Shown piece by piece: positions 1 to 5,960 of a DNA stretch of 11,064 nucleotides. How positions within the stretch are numbered: the stretch's first letter is position 1; the number at the start of each line of letters is the position of its first letter. The stretch is from Friedmanniella sp. (GTDB lineage Bacteria > Actinomycetota > Actinomycetes > Propionibacteriales > Propionibacteriaceae). A program made the translations under genes and the position numbers. Under the pieces are notes generated by a model. The model had not been told where the DNA came from, did not search any database, and saw only the letters and a program-made list of their open reading frames with translations. The stretch covers positions 1-11,064 of the forward strand of contig JAOPXW010000396.1 in assembly GCA_025964935.1 (NCBI GenBank), in the 5' to 3' direction.

Positions 1-159
1 GGCGAACAGCCCCTCCCGGACCGCCCGGTTGAGGGCGTTGCGGGCCTCGGGCCGGTTGATGGTCACCCACGCCGCCGGGCCGCGGCGCTCGTAGCGGACG
101 ACCTCGGCGGAGCCGGGCCCGCCGGCGGAGCTGGAGTCGGAGCTGAACTGGGGGCTCAT
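1..159 (-). CDS. Enoyl-CoA hydratase/isomerase (crotonase) family protein, N-terminal 53 residues only
   Basis: Only the first 53 codons are in the window; the gene runs off the left edge. After a Ser/Gly-rich leader of about 18 residues the translation reads VVRYERRGPAAWVTINRPEA and continues RNALNRAVREGLF. This is the first beta-strand and the NRP-x-x-RNAL signature that opens nearly all crotonase-fold enzymes. The catalytic Glu residues and the oxyanion-hole region lie outside the window, so hydratase, isomerase or hydrolase activity cannot be told apart. The ATG start is well supported: a GGAGGAG ribosome site (complement of 166-172) lies 6 nt upstream, and the ATG overlaps the stop of the upstream carboxylase gene as ATGA. 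Overlap implies translational coupling, so the product probably hydrates the enoyl-CoA made by the same operon, as 3-methylglutaconyl-CoA hydratase does in leucine breakdown or as EchA7 may do beside AccA2/AccD2. Family assignment is firm; the substrate is inference. Confidence 0.85.
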   Translation of the reverse strand, partial: MSPQFSSDSSSAGGPGSAEVVRYERRGPAAWVTINRPEARNALNRAVREGLFA

Positions 160-2171
160 GGCGAGTCTCCTCCGTCGTGGCCCTCGGCCGACTCACCGAG
201 CACGACCAGCCGCTGCCCGACGTCGACCTGCTCCCCGACCGCAACCAGGACCGCCTCCAGCACCCCGGCGTGCGGGGCGCGGACCGTGTGTTCCATCTTC
301 ATCGCCTCCACCACGAGCAGGGCCTGACCCGCCTGGACCGGCTGTCCCGCGGCGGTCTCGACGCGGACGACCAGGCCGGGCATGGGGGCGAGGAGGGACC
401 CGGCGACGTCGGCCGCGGCCGGGGCCGGCAGCGGGTCGACCCAGATCAGGTCGACCGATCCGGCGGGGCCGTGGACGTCGAGGTGGTCGTCGTCCACGGT
501 GACCAGGAAGCCCTGTCGCAGCCCGTCGCGCTCCAGACTCACCCGGTAGCTGTCGGCGCCCGGCACGCCGTGCACCGTTGCCCCCACCAGGCCCAGTGGC
601 CGGCCGTCCACCCAAACCTCGACTTCCTCACCGGTGCCCCGGGTCCGGACCGCCATCGGGTCTCCGCCCGCGCGCAGACGGACCGTCGGGTCGCCCGAGA
701 CGACGTTGCGCCAGCCGGCGGTGACGGCGACCTGCACCGACGCCTGCCGTCGGCGGTCGGCGCGGAGGGCGAGGACGGCGGCGACCGCGGCCTCGTCCCA
801 GCGGTCGACGGGCTCCTTCAACAGGTCGGCCGGCGGGTGCCGGTCGAGGTAGCCGGTGTCAGTGCCCCCGGCCAGGAACTCGGGCTCGCTCAGCACCGCG
901 ACCAGCAGATCCCGGTTGGTCCGCACCCCGTGCAGGCGACTGTCCCGGAGGGCCGCCGCCAGGGTCGCGGCGGCCTCGGCCCGGGTCGGGCCGACGGCGA
1001 CCACCTTGGCCAGCAGGGCGTCGTAGTAGGGGGTCACGGTCTGGCCGGCCCGAAAGCCGGCGTCGGTCCGGACCGTGTCGGGGACGGCGAACGCTCGCAG
1101 CCGACCGGTGGTGGGGAGGAAGTCGTGCAGCGGGTCTTCGGCGTACAGCCGGGCCTCGATGGCGTGCCCGGCGAGCCGGGCCCCGGTCACCTCGGGCGGG
1201 AGGGGATCGCCCTGGGCCACCAGCAGCTGCAGACGGACGAGGTCCAGCCCGGTGACCAGCTCGGTCACCGGGTGCTCGACCTGTAGCCGGGTGTTGACCT
1301 CGAGGAAGAAGAAGTCACCGGCGGCGTCCAGGACGAACTCGACCGTGCCGGCCCCGACGTAGCCCAGAGCCCGCCCGGCCGCCGTCGCGGCCGCGCCGAG
1401 CCGCTCCCGCAGCTCCGGCCCGACGGCGGGGGAGGGGGCCTCCTCGATCACCTTCTGGAAGCGACGCTGGACGGAGCACTCGCGCTCGAAGAGGTGCAGG
1501 ACGGTGCCCGCCTGGTCCCCGAAGATCTGCACCTCGATGTGGCGCGGGTCGAGGAGGTAGCGCTCCAGGAACACGGTGTCGTCGCCGAACGCCGAGGCGG
1601 CCTCGCGACGCGCGCCGGCGACAGCCTCGACCAGGCCGGCGGGCCCGGTGACGATCCGCATGCCCCGTCCACCTCCGCCGGCGGAGGCCTTGACCAGCAG
1701 CGGGTATCCCACCCCGGCGCCCAGCGCGGCCAGGCCCGCCGGGTCGGTCGCCTCACCCACGGTGGCTCCGGGCAGCACGGGGACCCCGGCGGCCGTCATC
1801 AGTGCCTTGGCCCGGATCTTGGATCCCATGGCCGCGATCACGTCCGGTGCCGGTCCGACGAAGGTCAGCCCGGCGTCGCCCACCTGCCGGGCGAAGGCCG
1901 CGTTCTCGGAGAGGAACCCGTAGCCGGGGTGGACCGCGTCGGCCCCCGTACGCCGCGCCGCGGCCACCAGCAGGTCGCCCCGCAGGTAGGTGTCGGCCGG
2001 GCTGACGCCGGGGAGCCGTACGGCCCGGTCGGCCTGGGCGACGTGCGGCGCGTCGACGTCGGCGTCGGAGAAGACCGCGACGGTGCCGATCCCCATCCCG
2101 CGCGCGGTGCGCAGCACCCGGCAGGCGATCTCGCCGCGGTTGGCCACCAGCAGGGTGCGGATCGGGCTCAC
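156..2171 (-). CDS. Acyl-CoA carboxylase alpha subunit (biotin carboxylase + biotin carboxyl carrier)
   Basis: This 671-residue protein catalyses ATP-dependent carboxylation of biotin and carries carboxybiotin to the partner carboxyltransferase. The biotin carboxylase N-domain opens with LLVANRGEIACRVLRTA (residues 7-23). The ATP-grasp region shows Lys161 and the glycine-rich loop GGGGRG (165-170), then HIEVQ (211-215). The active-site stretch EVNTRLQVEHPVTE is at 291-304; Arg295 aligns with catalytic Arg292 of the E. coli enzyme. The C-terminal domain of biotin carboxylase follows to about residue 445, then a variable linker. The carrier domain contains EAMKMEH with the biotin-accepting Lys625. 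Length fits the 3-methylcrotonyl-CoA carboxylase alpha/AccA1/AccA2 class (about 650-670 residues). The start is GTG, 4 nt after the beta-subunit stop, with only a weak ribosome site, so it is probably translated by coupling. The stop overlaps the next ATG. The substrate is decided by the beta subunit and is not known here. Confidence 0.95.
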   Translation of the reverse strand: MSPIRTLLVANRGEIACRVLRTARGMGIGTVAVFSDADVDAPHVAQADRAVRLPGVSPADTYLRGDLLVAAARRTGADAVHPGYGFLSENAAFARQVGDAGLTFVGPAPDVIAAMGSKIRAKALMTAAGVPVLPGATVGEATDPAGLAALGAGVGYPLLVKASAGGGGRGMRIVTGPAGLVEAVAGARREAASAFGDDTVFLERYLLDPRHIEVQIFGDQAGTVLHLFERECSVQRRFQKVIEEAPSPAVGPELRERLGAAATAAGRALGYVGAGTVEFVLDAAGDFFFLEVNTRLQVEHPVTELVTGLDLVRLQLLVAQGDPLPPEVTGARLAGHAIEARLYAEDPLHDFLPTTGRLRAFAVPDTVRTDAGFRAGQTVTPYYDALLAKVVAVGPTRAEAAATLAAALRDSRLHGVRTNRDLLVAVLSEPEFLAGGTDTGYLDRHPPADLLKEPVDRWDEAAVAAVLALRADRRRQASVQVAVTAGWRNVVSGDPTVRLRAGGDPMAVRTRGTGEEVEVWVDGRPLGLVGATVHGVPGADSYRVSLERDGLRQGFLVTVDDDHLDVHGPAGSVDLIWVDPLPAPAAADVAGSLLAPMPGLVVRVETAAGQPVQAGQALLVVEAMKMEHTVRAPHAGVLEAVLVAVGEQVDVGQRLVVLGESAEGHDGGDSP

Positions 2172-2175
2172 CGGG

Positions 2176-3771
2176 TCACATCCGGAACGTGCCGGAGCGG
2201 AGGCTGCCGGCGACGGGGGCGGAGTGGGCGGCCGACAGGGCGACCCCGAGAGCGTCGCGGGTGTCGCGGGGGTCGAGGACGGCGTCGTCGTAGACCTTGC
2301 CGGACATGAAGAACGCGTGTGACTCGGCCTCGATCTGGTCCTCCACCGCCCGGCGGCGGTTGTCGTCGGCGGCCTCGTCGAAGGGTCGCCCGGCGGACTC
2401 CGCCGAGGTGCGGGCGACCTGGGAGAGCACCCCGGCGAGCTGGGCGGCGCCCATCACCGCCTGTCGGACGTTGGGCCAGCTGAAGACGAAGCGCGGGTCG
2501 AACGACCGCCCCGCCATGCCGTAGTTGCCGGCCCCGAACGAGGCGGCCATGGTGACCGTGAGGTGCGGGACGGTGCTGTTGGCCACCGCGTTGATCATCT
2601 TGGCGCCGTCCTTGATGATCCCGGCCTGCTCGTAGCGGGTGCCGACCATGTAGCCGGTGGTGTTCTGCAGGAAGAGCAGGCAGGTGTCGGTCTGGTTGGC
2701 CCGCTGGATGAACTCGGTGGCCTTCTTGGCCTCCTCGCCGAAGAGCACGCCCCGGTGGTTGGCCAGCACCCCCACGGGATAGCCGTGCAGGGTGGCCCAG
2801 CCGGTGACCAGCGAGGTCCCGTACATCGCCTTGAACTCGTCGAAGTCGGAGTCGTCGACCAGCCGGGCCAGCACCTCGCGCGGGTCGAAGGGGACGCGCA
2901 GCTCGGTCGGGACCAGGCCGAGGATCTCCTCGGCCGGATAGCGCGGGGGACGGGCGGGCCCCGGTGGCGGGCCGGCCTTGCCCCAGTGGAAGCGGGACAC
3001 CACCAGCCGCCCCAGCCGCAGCGCGTCCCGCTCGTCCACGGCGAAGAAGTCGCCCAGACCGGAGATCTGGGTGTGCATCGCCGCGCCGCCCAGGTCCTCG
3101 GCGTCCGCGTCCTCCCCGGTAGCCATCTTGACCAGCGGCGGCCCGCCCAGGAAGACCTGCGCCTGCCGGTCGACCAGCACCGCGTAGTCACACATCGCCG
3201 GCACGTACGCCCCACCCGCGGTCGAGTTGCCGAAGACCAGGGCCACGCTGGGCACCCCGGCCGCCGACAGGGCGGTGAGCTCGGCGAAGACCCGGCCGAA
3301 GGGGATGAAGATGTCGGCCTGGGTCGGCAGGTCCGCCCCGCCGGACTCGACGAGGTAGACCACGGGCAGCCGGTTGACCCGGGCGATCTCCAGGGCCCGC
3401 AGGTTCTTCCGCAGCGTGTACGGGTTCATCGTCCCGCCGCGCACCGTCGGGTCGTGCGCGAGGATCACGCACTCGACCCCGGACACGACCCCGATGCCGG
3501 TCACGATGCCGGCGCCGACCGTGTTCTCGGTGCCCCACGCCGCCAGGGTGGACAGTTCGAGGAAGGCGGTGTCGGGATCGAGCAGCAGCTCGATCCGCTC
3601 GCGGGGCAGCAGCTTGCCGCGGGCCCGGTGCCGGGCCACGTAGGTCTCCCCGCCGCCGGCCACGGCCTGGGCCTGGGCCGCGTGCAGGGCCTCGACCTGG
3701 GCCAGCAGCGCGTCACGGTTGCGGGCGTACTCGGGGCTCCCCGTGTCCAGCCGGCTGGTCAGCACGGTCAC
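2176..3771 (-). CDS. Acyl-CoA carboxylase beta subunit (carboxyltransferase)
   Basis: This 531-residue carboxyltransferase transfers CO2 from carboxybiotin to an acyl-CoA. It has two crotonase-like halves. The N-half has ARGKLLPRERIELLLDP (50-66), GAGIVTGIG (87-95) and the CoA oxyanion-hole segment GNSTAGGAYVPAM (181-193). The C-half has NTTGYMVG (370-377) and SFGAGNYGMAGR (411-422), the partner oxyanion hole. Length and motifs place it with the MCC-beta/AccD1/AccD2 class rather than PccB/AccD5. Canonical MCC-beta has NITGFMVG and a longer insertion after SGGANLPRQ; this protein has NTTGYMVG and a shortened SGGADLPTQADIF. From memory that resembles the AccD2-like subgroup, so I do not call 3-methylcrotonyl-CoA as substrate. 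The start is GTG, with a GGGAAGG ribosome site (complement of 3779-3785) 7 nt upstream. It is the first gene of the operon, followed after 4 nt by the alpha subunit, and is divergent from an acyl-CoA dehydrogenase. The class is certain; the substrate is open. Confidence 0.93.
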   Translation of the reverse strand: MTVLTSRLDTGSPEYARNRDALLAQVEALHAAQAQAVAGGGETYVARHRARGKLLPRERIELLLDPDTAFLELSTLAAWGTENTVGAGIVTGIGVVSGVECVILAHDPTVRGGTMNPYTLRKNLRALEIARVNRLPVVYLVESGGADLPTQADIFIPFGRVFAELTALSAAGVPSVALVFGNSTAGGAYVPAMCDYAVLVDRQAQVFLGGPPLVKMATGEDADAEDLGGAAMHTQISGLGDFFAVDERDALRLGRLVVSRFHWGKAGPPPGPARPPRYPAEEILGLVPTELRVPFDPREVLARLVDDSDFDEFKAMYGTSLVTGWATLHGYPVGVLANHRGVLFGEEAKKATEFIQRANQTDTCLLFLQNTTGYMVGTRYEQAGIIKDGAKMINAVANSTVPHLTVTMAASFGAGNYGMAGRSFDPRFVFSWPNVRQAVMGAAQLAGVLSQVARTSAESAGRPFDEAADDNRRRAVEDQIEAESHAFFMSGKVYDDAVLDPRDTRDALGVALSAAHSAPVAGSLRSGTFRM

Positions 3772-4005
3772 CGCGCAACCTTCCCGCCGTGGCGCATGTC
3801 AGGCCTCTCCGTTGAGGTGGATGGTGGTGCGGCCGGAGCCCCCGCGCGGCCGCCTGCTCCCACGATCAGTCACGCGGCGGAGGCCGTCAAGGGCGGGCGT
3901 TGATCATGTGGATAAGTCGGGTGGAAGCGGGGCTGTGCAAAACCTGCCGGTGCCGCCCCGGGCGGGGCTACAGTCGGATCACCGGGCAACGAGGCAGGTG
4001 GCGGC
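3772..4005. promoter_or_regulatory. Divergent promoter region between carboxylase operon and acyl-CoA dehydrogenase
   Basis: This 234-nt gap lies between two divergent, functionally related genes, so both promoters and any shared operator should be here. Seen directly: TTGACG on the minus strand (complement of 3885-3890), a plausible -35 for the carboxylase operon, with only a weak GATCGT 17 nt downstream (complement of 3862-3867). There is also a 7-bp GCGGCCG/CGGCCGC inverted repeat (3829-3835 and 3847-3853) in the carboxylase leader. A partial inverted pair, CACGATCA (3861-3868) and TGATCATG (3901-3908), lies 40 bp apart. TACAGT at 3969-3974 could be a -10 for the dehydrogenase but has no good -35. 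Upstream of the dehydrogenase ATG, AGGTGG (3996-4001) is a modest ribosome site. Nothing matches a regulator site I can name with confidence. Confidence 0.4.
3907..3915 (-). promoter_or_regulatory. Isolated perfect DnaA-box consensus
   Basis: The plus strand reads TGTGGATAA, the exact complement of the DnaA-box consensus TTATCCACA. It is a single copy in the divergent promoter region; no second box, AT-rich unwinding element, dnaA or dnaN is nearby, so it is not an origin. It could be a DnaA regulatory or titration site, or chance. The sequence match is certain; a function is not shown. Confidence 0.35.
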
Positions 4006-5160
4006 ATGGATTTTGCGGTCAGCGAGGAGCACCACGCGCTGCGCAAGGCGGTGGCGGAGATCGCCGCTGACTTCGGCGGGGCCTACTACGCCCGCAAGGC
4101 CGAGGCGCGCGAGTTCACCAGCGAGCTCTGGGACACGCTCGGCCGCTACGGCTATCTGGGGGTCGCCATCCCGGAGACGTACGGGGGTGGCGGCGGCGGG
4201 CTGACCGAGCTGGCCATCGTGTGCGAGGAGTCCGCGGCCCAGGGCTGCCCGGTGCTGCTGATGATCGTGTCGTGCGCCATCTCCGCCGAGGTGATCACGA
4301 CGTACGGCACCGACGAGCAACGCCAGACTTGGCTGCCGGGGCTGGCCAACGGGGAGACCAAGGTGGTCTTCGCCATCACCGAGCCGGATGCCGGGTCGAA
4401 CACCCACCGGCTGACCACCACCGCTGTACGCGATGGCGAGGGCTACCGGCTGAACGGCCAGAAGTACTACATCTCCGGGGCCGACGAGGCCGACGCCATC
4501 CTGGTCGTGGCCCGGACCGGCACCGACGACGCCACCGGTGCCGCCCGCCTCTCGCTGTTCTTGGTCGACACAGGGACGCCCGGTCTGGTGCTGCAGCCGC
4601 TGCCCGTGGCCGTGGCCGTGCCCGAGCGGCAGTTCACCCTGTTCTTCGACGATGTGTACGTGGCCGCCGACCGCCGGGTGGGGGACGAGGGGGACGGCTT
4701 CCGGCAGGTGTTCCACGGGCTCAACCCGGAGCGGGTGACCGGGGCCGCGCTGTGCGTGGGGATCGGGCGCTACGCGCTGGGCCGGGCCAGCCGGTACGCC
4801 ACCGAGCGGCACGTCTGGGGGACCCCGATCGGGGCCCACCAGGGCATCGCCCACCCGCTGGCTCAGGCCAAGATCGAGGTCGAGCTCGCGGCGCTGATGA
4901 CGGCCAAGGCGGCCTGGCTCCACGACCGAGGCGAGCCGGCCGGGGAGGCCGCCAACATGGCCAAGTACGCCGCCGCGGAGGCCGCCCTGGCCGCCATCGA
5001 CGCCGCAATCCAGTCCCACGGCGGCAACGGGGTGTCCACCGAGTACGGCTTGATCCCGCTGTGGGGCCTGGCCCGGCTGCTCCGGATCGCCCCGGTCAGC
5101 CGGGAGATGATCCTGAACTACGTGGCGCAGCACTCGCTCGGGCTGCCCCGGTCCTACTGA
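4006..5160 (+). CDS. Acyl-CoA dehydrogenase (FadE13/isovaleryl-CoA-dehydrogenase-like)
   Basis: This 384-residue FAD enzyme should introduce an alpha,beta double bond into an acyl-CoA. The N-terminal helical domain (about 1-115) contains GYLGVAIPETYGG (49-61). The beta domain carries the first family signature as FAITEPDAGSN (122-132), with Asn in place of the usual Asp after GS, and LNGQKYYISGA (149-159). The C-terminal domain has ERHVWGTPIGAHQGIAHPLA (267-286) and IQSHGGNGV (335-343). The Glu that serves as base in medium- and short-chain enzymes (YEGT near the C-terminus) is absent; that segment reads RIAPVSREMI (360-369). Instead Glu242, in GLNPERV, aligns with the helix-G base of isovaleryl-CoA dehydrogenase (GLDLERL). 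The start ATG gives the standard MDFxxSEEH beginning. It is divergent from the carboxylase operon, which it probably feeds. Length and context recall mycobacterial FadE13 (385 aa, from memory). The family is certain; a branched or short substrate is inferred. Confidence 0.93.
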   Translation: MDFAVSEEHHALRKAVAEIAADFGGAYYARKAEAREFTSELWDTLGRYGYLGVAIPETYGGGGGGLTELAIVCEESAAQGCPVLLMIVSCAISAEVITTYGTDEQRQTWLPGLANGETKVVFAITEPDAGSNTHRLTTTAVRDGEGYRLNGQKYYISGADEADAILVVARTGTDDATGAARLSLFLVDTGTPGLVLQPLPVAVAVPERQFTLFFDDVYVAADRRVGDEGDGFRQVFHGLNPERVTGAALCVGIGRYALGRASRYATERHVWGTPIGAHQGIAHPLAQAKIEVELAALMTAKAAWLHDRGEPAGEAANMAKYAAAEAALAAIDAAIQSHGGNGVSTEYGLIPLWGLARLLRIAPVSREMILNYVAQHSLGLPRSY

Positions 5161-5177
5161 CGGGTTCGGGAGGCTCC

Positions 5178-5196
5178 GATCAGGTCAGACCTGGTC
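5178..5196 (+). terminator. Candidate hairpin terminator after acyl-CoA dehydrogenase
   Basis: GATCAGGT and ACCTGGTC can pair around a 3-nt CAG loop (one G-U wobble in the plus-strand transcript), starting 18 nt after the dehydrogenase stop and overlapping the last codons of the convergent mscL gene. No T-tract follows, as is common in high-GC actinobacteria, so termination is only plausible. Confidence 0.3.
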
Positions 5197-5658
5197 GTCG
5201 CCCGCCTCGGGGTTCCGGGTGAGGCGCTGGGCCAGCTCGGCGTCCTCGGGGTCGGGGAGCTCGGCGACCAGGACCTGGGTGCACCACTTGCAGGTGAGGG
5301 CGTCGACGGCCACGAACTCCTTGCAGTACGGGCACTCCCGCTGACCCTGCGCGCGGAAGTTGCCCAGCCCGGCGCGAGTGATGATCTTGACCAGGCCGAA
5401 CAGGACCAGGCCCAGGATGAGGAAGCTCAACAGGTCGCCGAGGAACAGCCCGTAGTGGACCTCACCCGAGCCGACGTGCCAGACCAGACCCGCGGTGTCC
5501 GGCGCTCCGCCGAGGGCGGCGATCAGGTCCATGATCACGTTCTTGGCCAGCGACTCGACCACGGCCGCGAACGCTGCTCCGATGATGAACCCCAGGGCCA
5601 GGTCCAACATGTTCCCGCCGAGGGCGAACCCCCGAAACTCTGCCCATGACTTCTTCAT
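5185..5658 (-). CDS. mscL: Large-conductance mechanosensitive channel MscL with C-terminal zinc ribbon
   Basis: This 157-residue inner-membrane channel opens under membrane tension to release solutes during osmotic downshock. MscL works as a homopentamer. The amphipathic N-terminus WAEFRGFALGGN (5-16) leads into pore-lining TM1, where DLALGFIIGAAF (19-30) aligns residue by residue with the E. coli gate DLAVGVIIGAAF. The hydrophobic-gate Leu is kept (Leu20) but the gate Val is Phe24. A periplasmic loop (about 50-70) with GxVHYG precedes TM2, LFLGDLLSFLILGLVLFGLVKI (71-92). Where ordinary MscL has a short helical bundle, this protein has CPYCKEFVAVDALTCKWC (109-126), a C-x2-C-x10-C-x2-C zinc ribbon, then an acidic tail of 31 residues. 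The ATG has an AGGGAG ribosome site 4 nt upstream (complement of 5663-5668). The gene is monocistronic as far as seen, convergent with the acyl-CoA dehydrogenase (24-nt gap). Channel identity is secure; the metal site and its role are inferred from the cysteine pattern. Confidence 0.93.
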   Translation of the reverse strand: MKKSWAEFRGFALGGNMLDLALGFIIGAAFAAVVESLAKNVIMDLIAALGGAPDTAGLVWHVGSGEVHYGLFLGDLLSFLILGLVLFGLVKIITRAGLGNFRAQGQRECPYCKEFVAVDALTCKWCTQVLVAELPDPEDAELAQRLTRNPEAGDDQV

Positions 5659-5708
5659 GACTCTCCCTGGTGGTGCGTGCCGATGCCTCCACGTCAGCGT
5701 AAGGAGCG

Positions 5709-5795
5709 GCGGGTGCTTGCGCCCGCTACCGGGGCTCGGAGCGGGCGTGTCGAGCCCACGGACCCCACTGCGGTGGGGCCGGTCGCCGGCGACCG
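5709..5795. repeat. Cluster of four consecutive inverted repeats
   Basis: Four inverted repeats follow one another within 87 nt. (1) 5709-5726: GCGGGTG and CGCCCGC with a CTTG loop and one wobble pair. (2) GGGCTCG at 5732-5738 and CGAGCCC at 5751-5757, with a 12-nt spacer. (3) CCCCAC at 5763-5768 and GTGGGG at 5773-5778, with a TGCG tetraloop. (4) 5780-5795, the 16-bp perfect palindrome CGGTCGCCGGCGACCG. No gene ends here, so simple terminators are not expected. They could fold in a leader transcript, form a small RNA, or be protein-binding palindromes. High GC raises the chance background for such pairings. Confidence 0.5.
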
Positions 5796-5946
5796 CTTGA
5801 TACCCGAATCGTGTCCTGACCAGGGGGTTGGCTCCGGCTCACACCCCGACGAACGGGTCTAGTCTGGAAGGCGATCGGGGTGCGGTCTTGAGGTCCGGTG
5901 CGGTGGCCGCCGCGGCGTACGCACGACCGGTCGGGAGGGGCAAGCC

Positions 5947-5953
5947 AAGGAGG
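5947..5953 (+). promoter_or_regulatory. Ribosome binding site fixing the GH3 lipoprotein start
   Basis: AAGGAGG lies 7 nt before the ATG at 5961. It selects this start over an in-frame GTG at 5898, which would put 21 Arg-rich residues ahead of the signal peptide. Confidence 0.8.
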
Positions 5954-5960
5954 CAGCGCC

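Larger units (their letters stand above)
5659..5960. promoter_or_regulatory. Divergent intergenic region mscL / GH3 lipoprotein
   Basis: This 302-nt gap has a gene start at each end, so it should hold two divergent promoters. I find no convincing -35/-10 pair. TAGTCT at 5860-5865 is a possible -10 for the GH3 gene without a clear -35. An 8-bp direct repeat GGTGCGGT occurs at 5879-5886 and 5897-5904 (18-bp period). The central part (5709-5795) is filled by four consecutive inverted repeats, listed separately. No convincing small coding sequence is present. Confidence 0.4.

Noticed and set aside
177..1286. 369-codon open frame on the plus strand opposite the biotin carboxylase/carrier
   Set aside because: Shadow of the carboxylase alpha gene; low-complexity composition, no recognisable domain.
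2563..3903. 446-codon open frame on the plus strand opposite the carboxyltransferase
   Set aside because: It is antisense to a clear enzyme with all family motifs; its His/Gly/Arg-rich product resembles nothing and arises from GC-rich codon bias.
3979..5133. 384-codon minus-strand frame opposite the acyl-CoA dehydrogenase
   Set aside because: Exact antisense shadow of a well-supported dehydrogenase; no ribosome site or domain.
5677..5862. Possible 61-residue small protein across the hairpin cluster
   Set aside because: No good ribosome site, composition typical of random GC-rich frame, and it spans strong inverted repeats.
5879..5904. Direct repeat GGTGCGGT, twice with 18-bp period
   Set aside because: Short and G-rich; common by chance in this composition, so noted only in the intergenic description.
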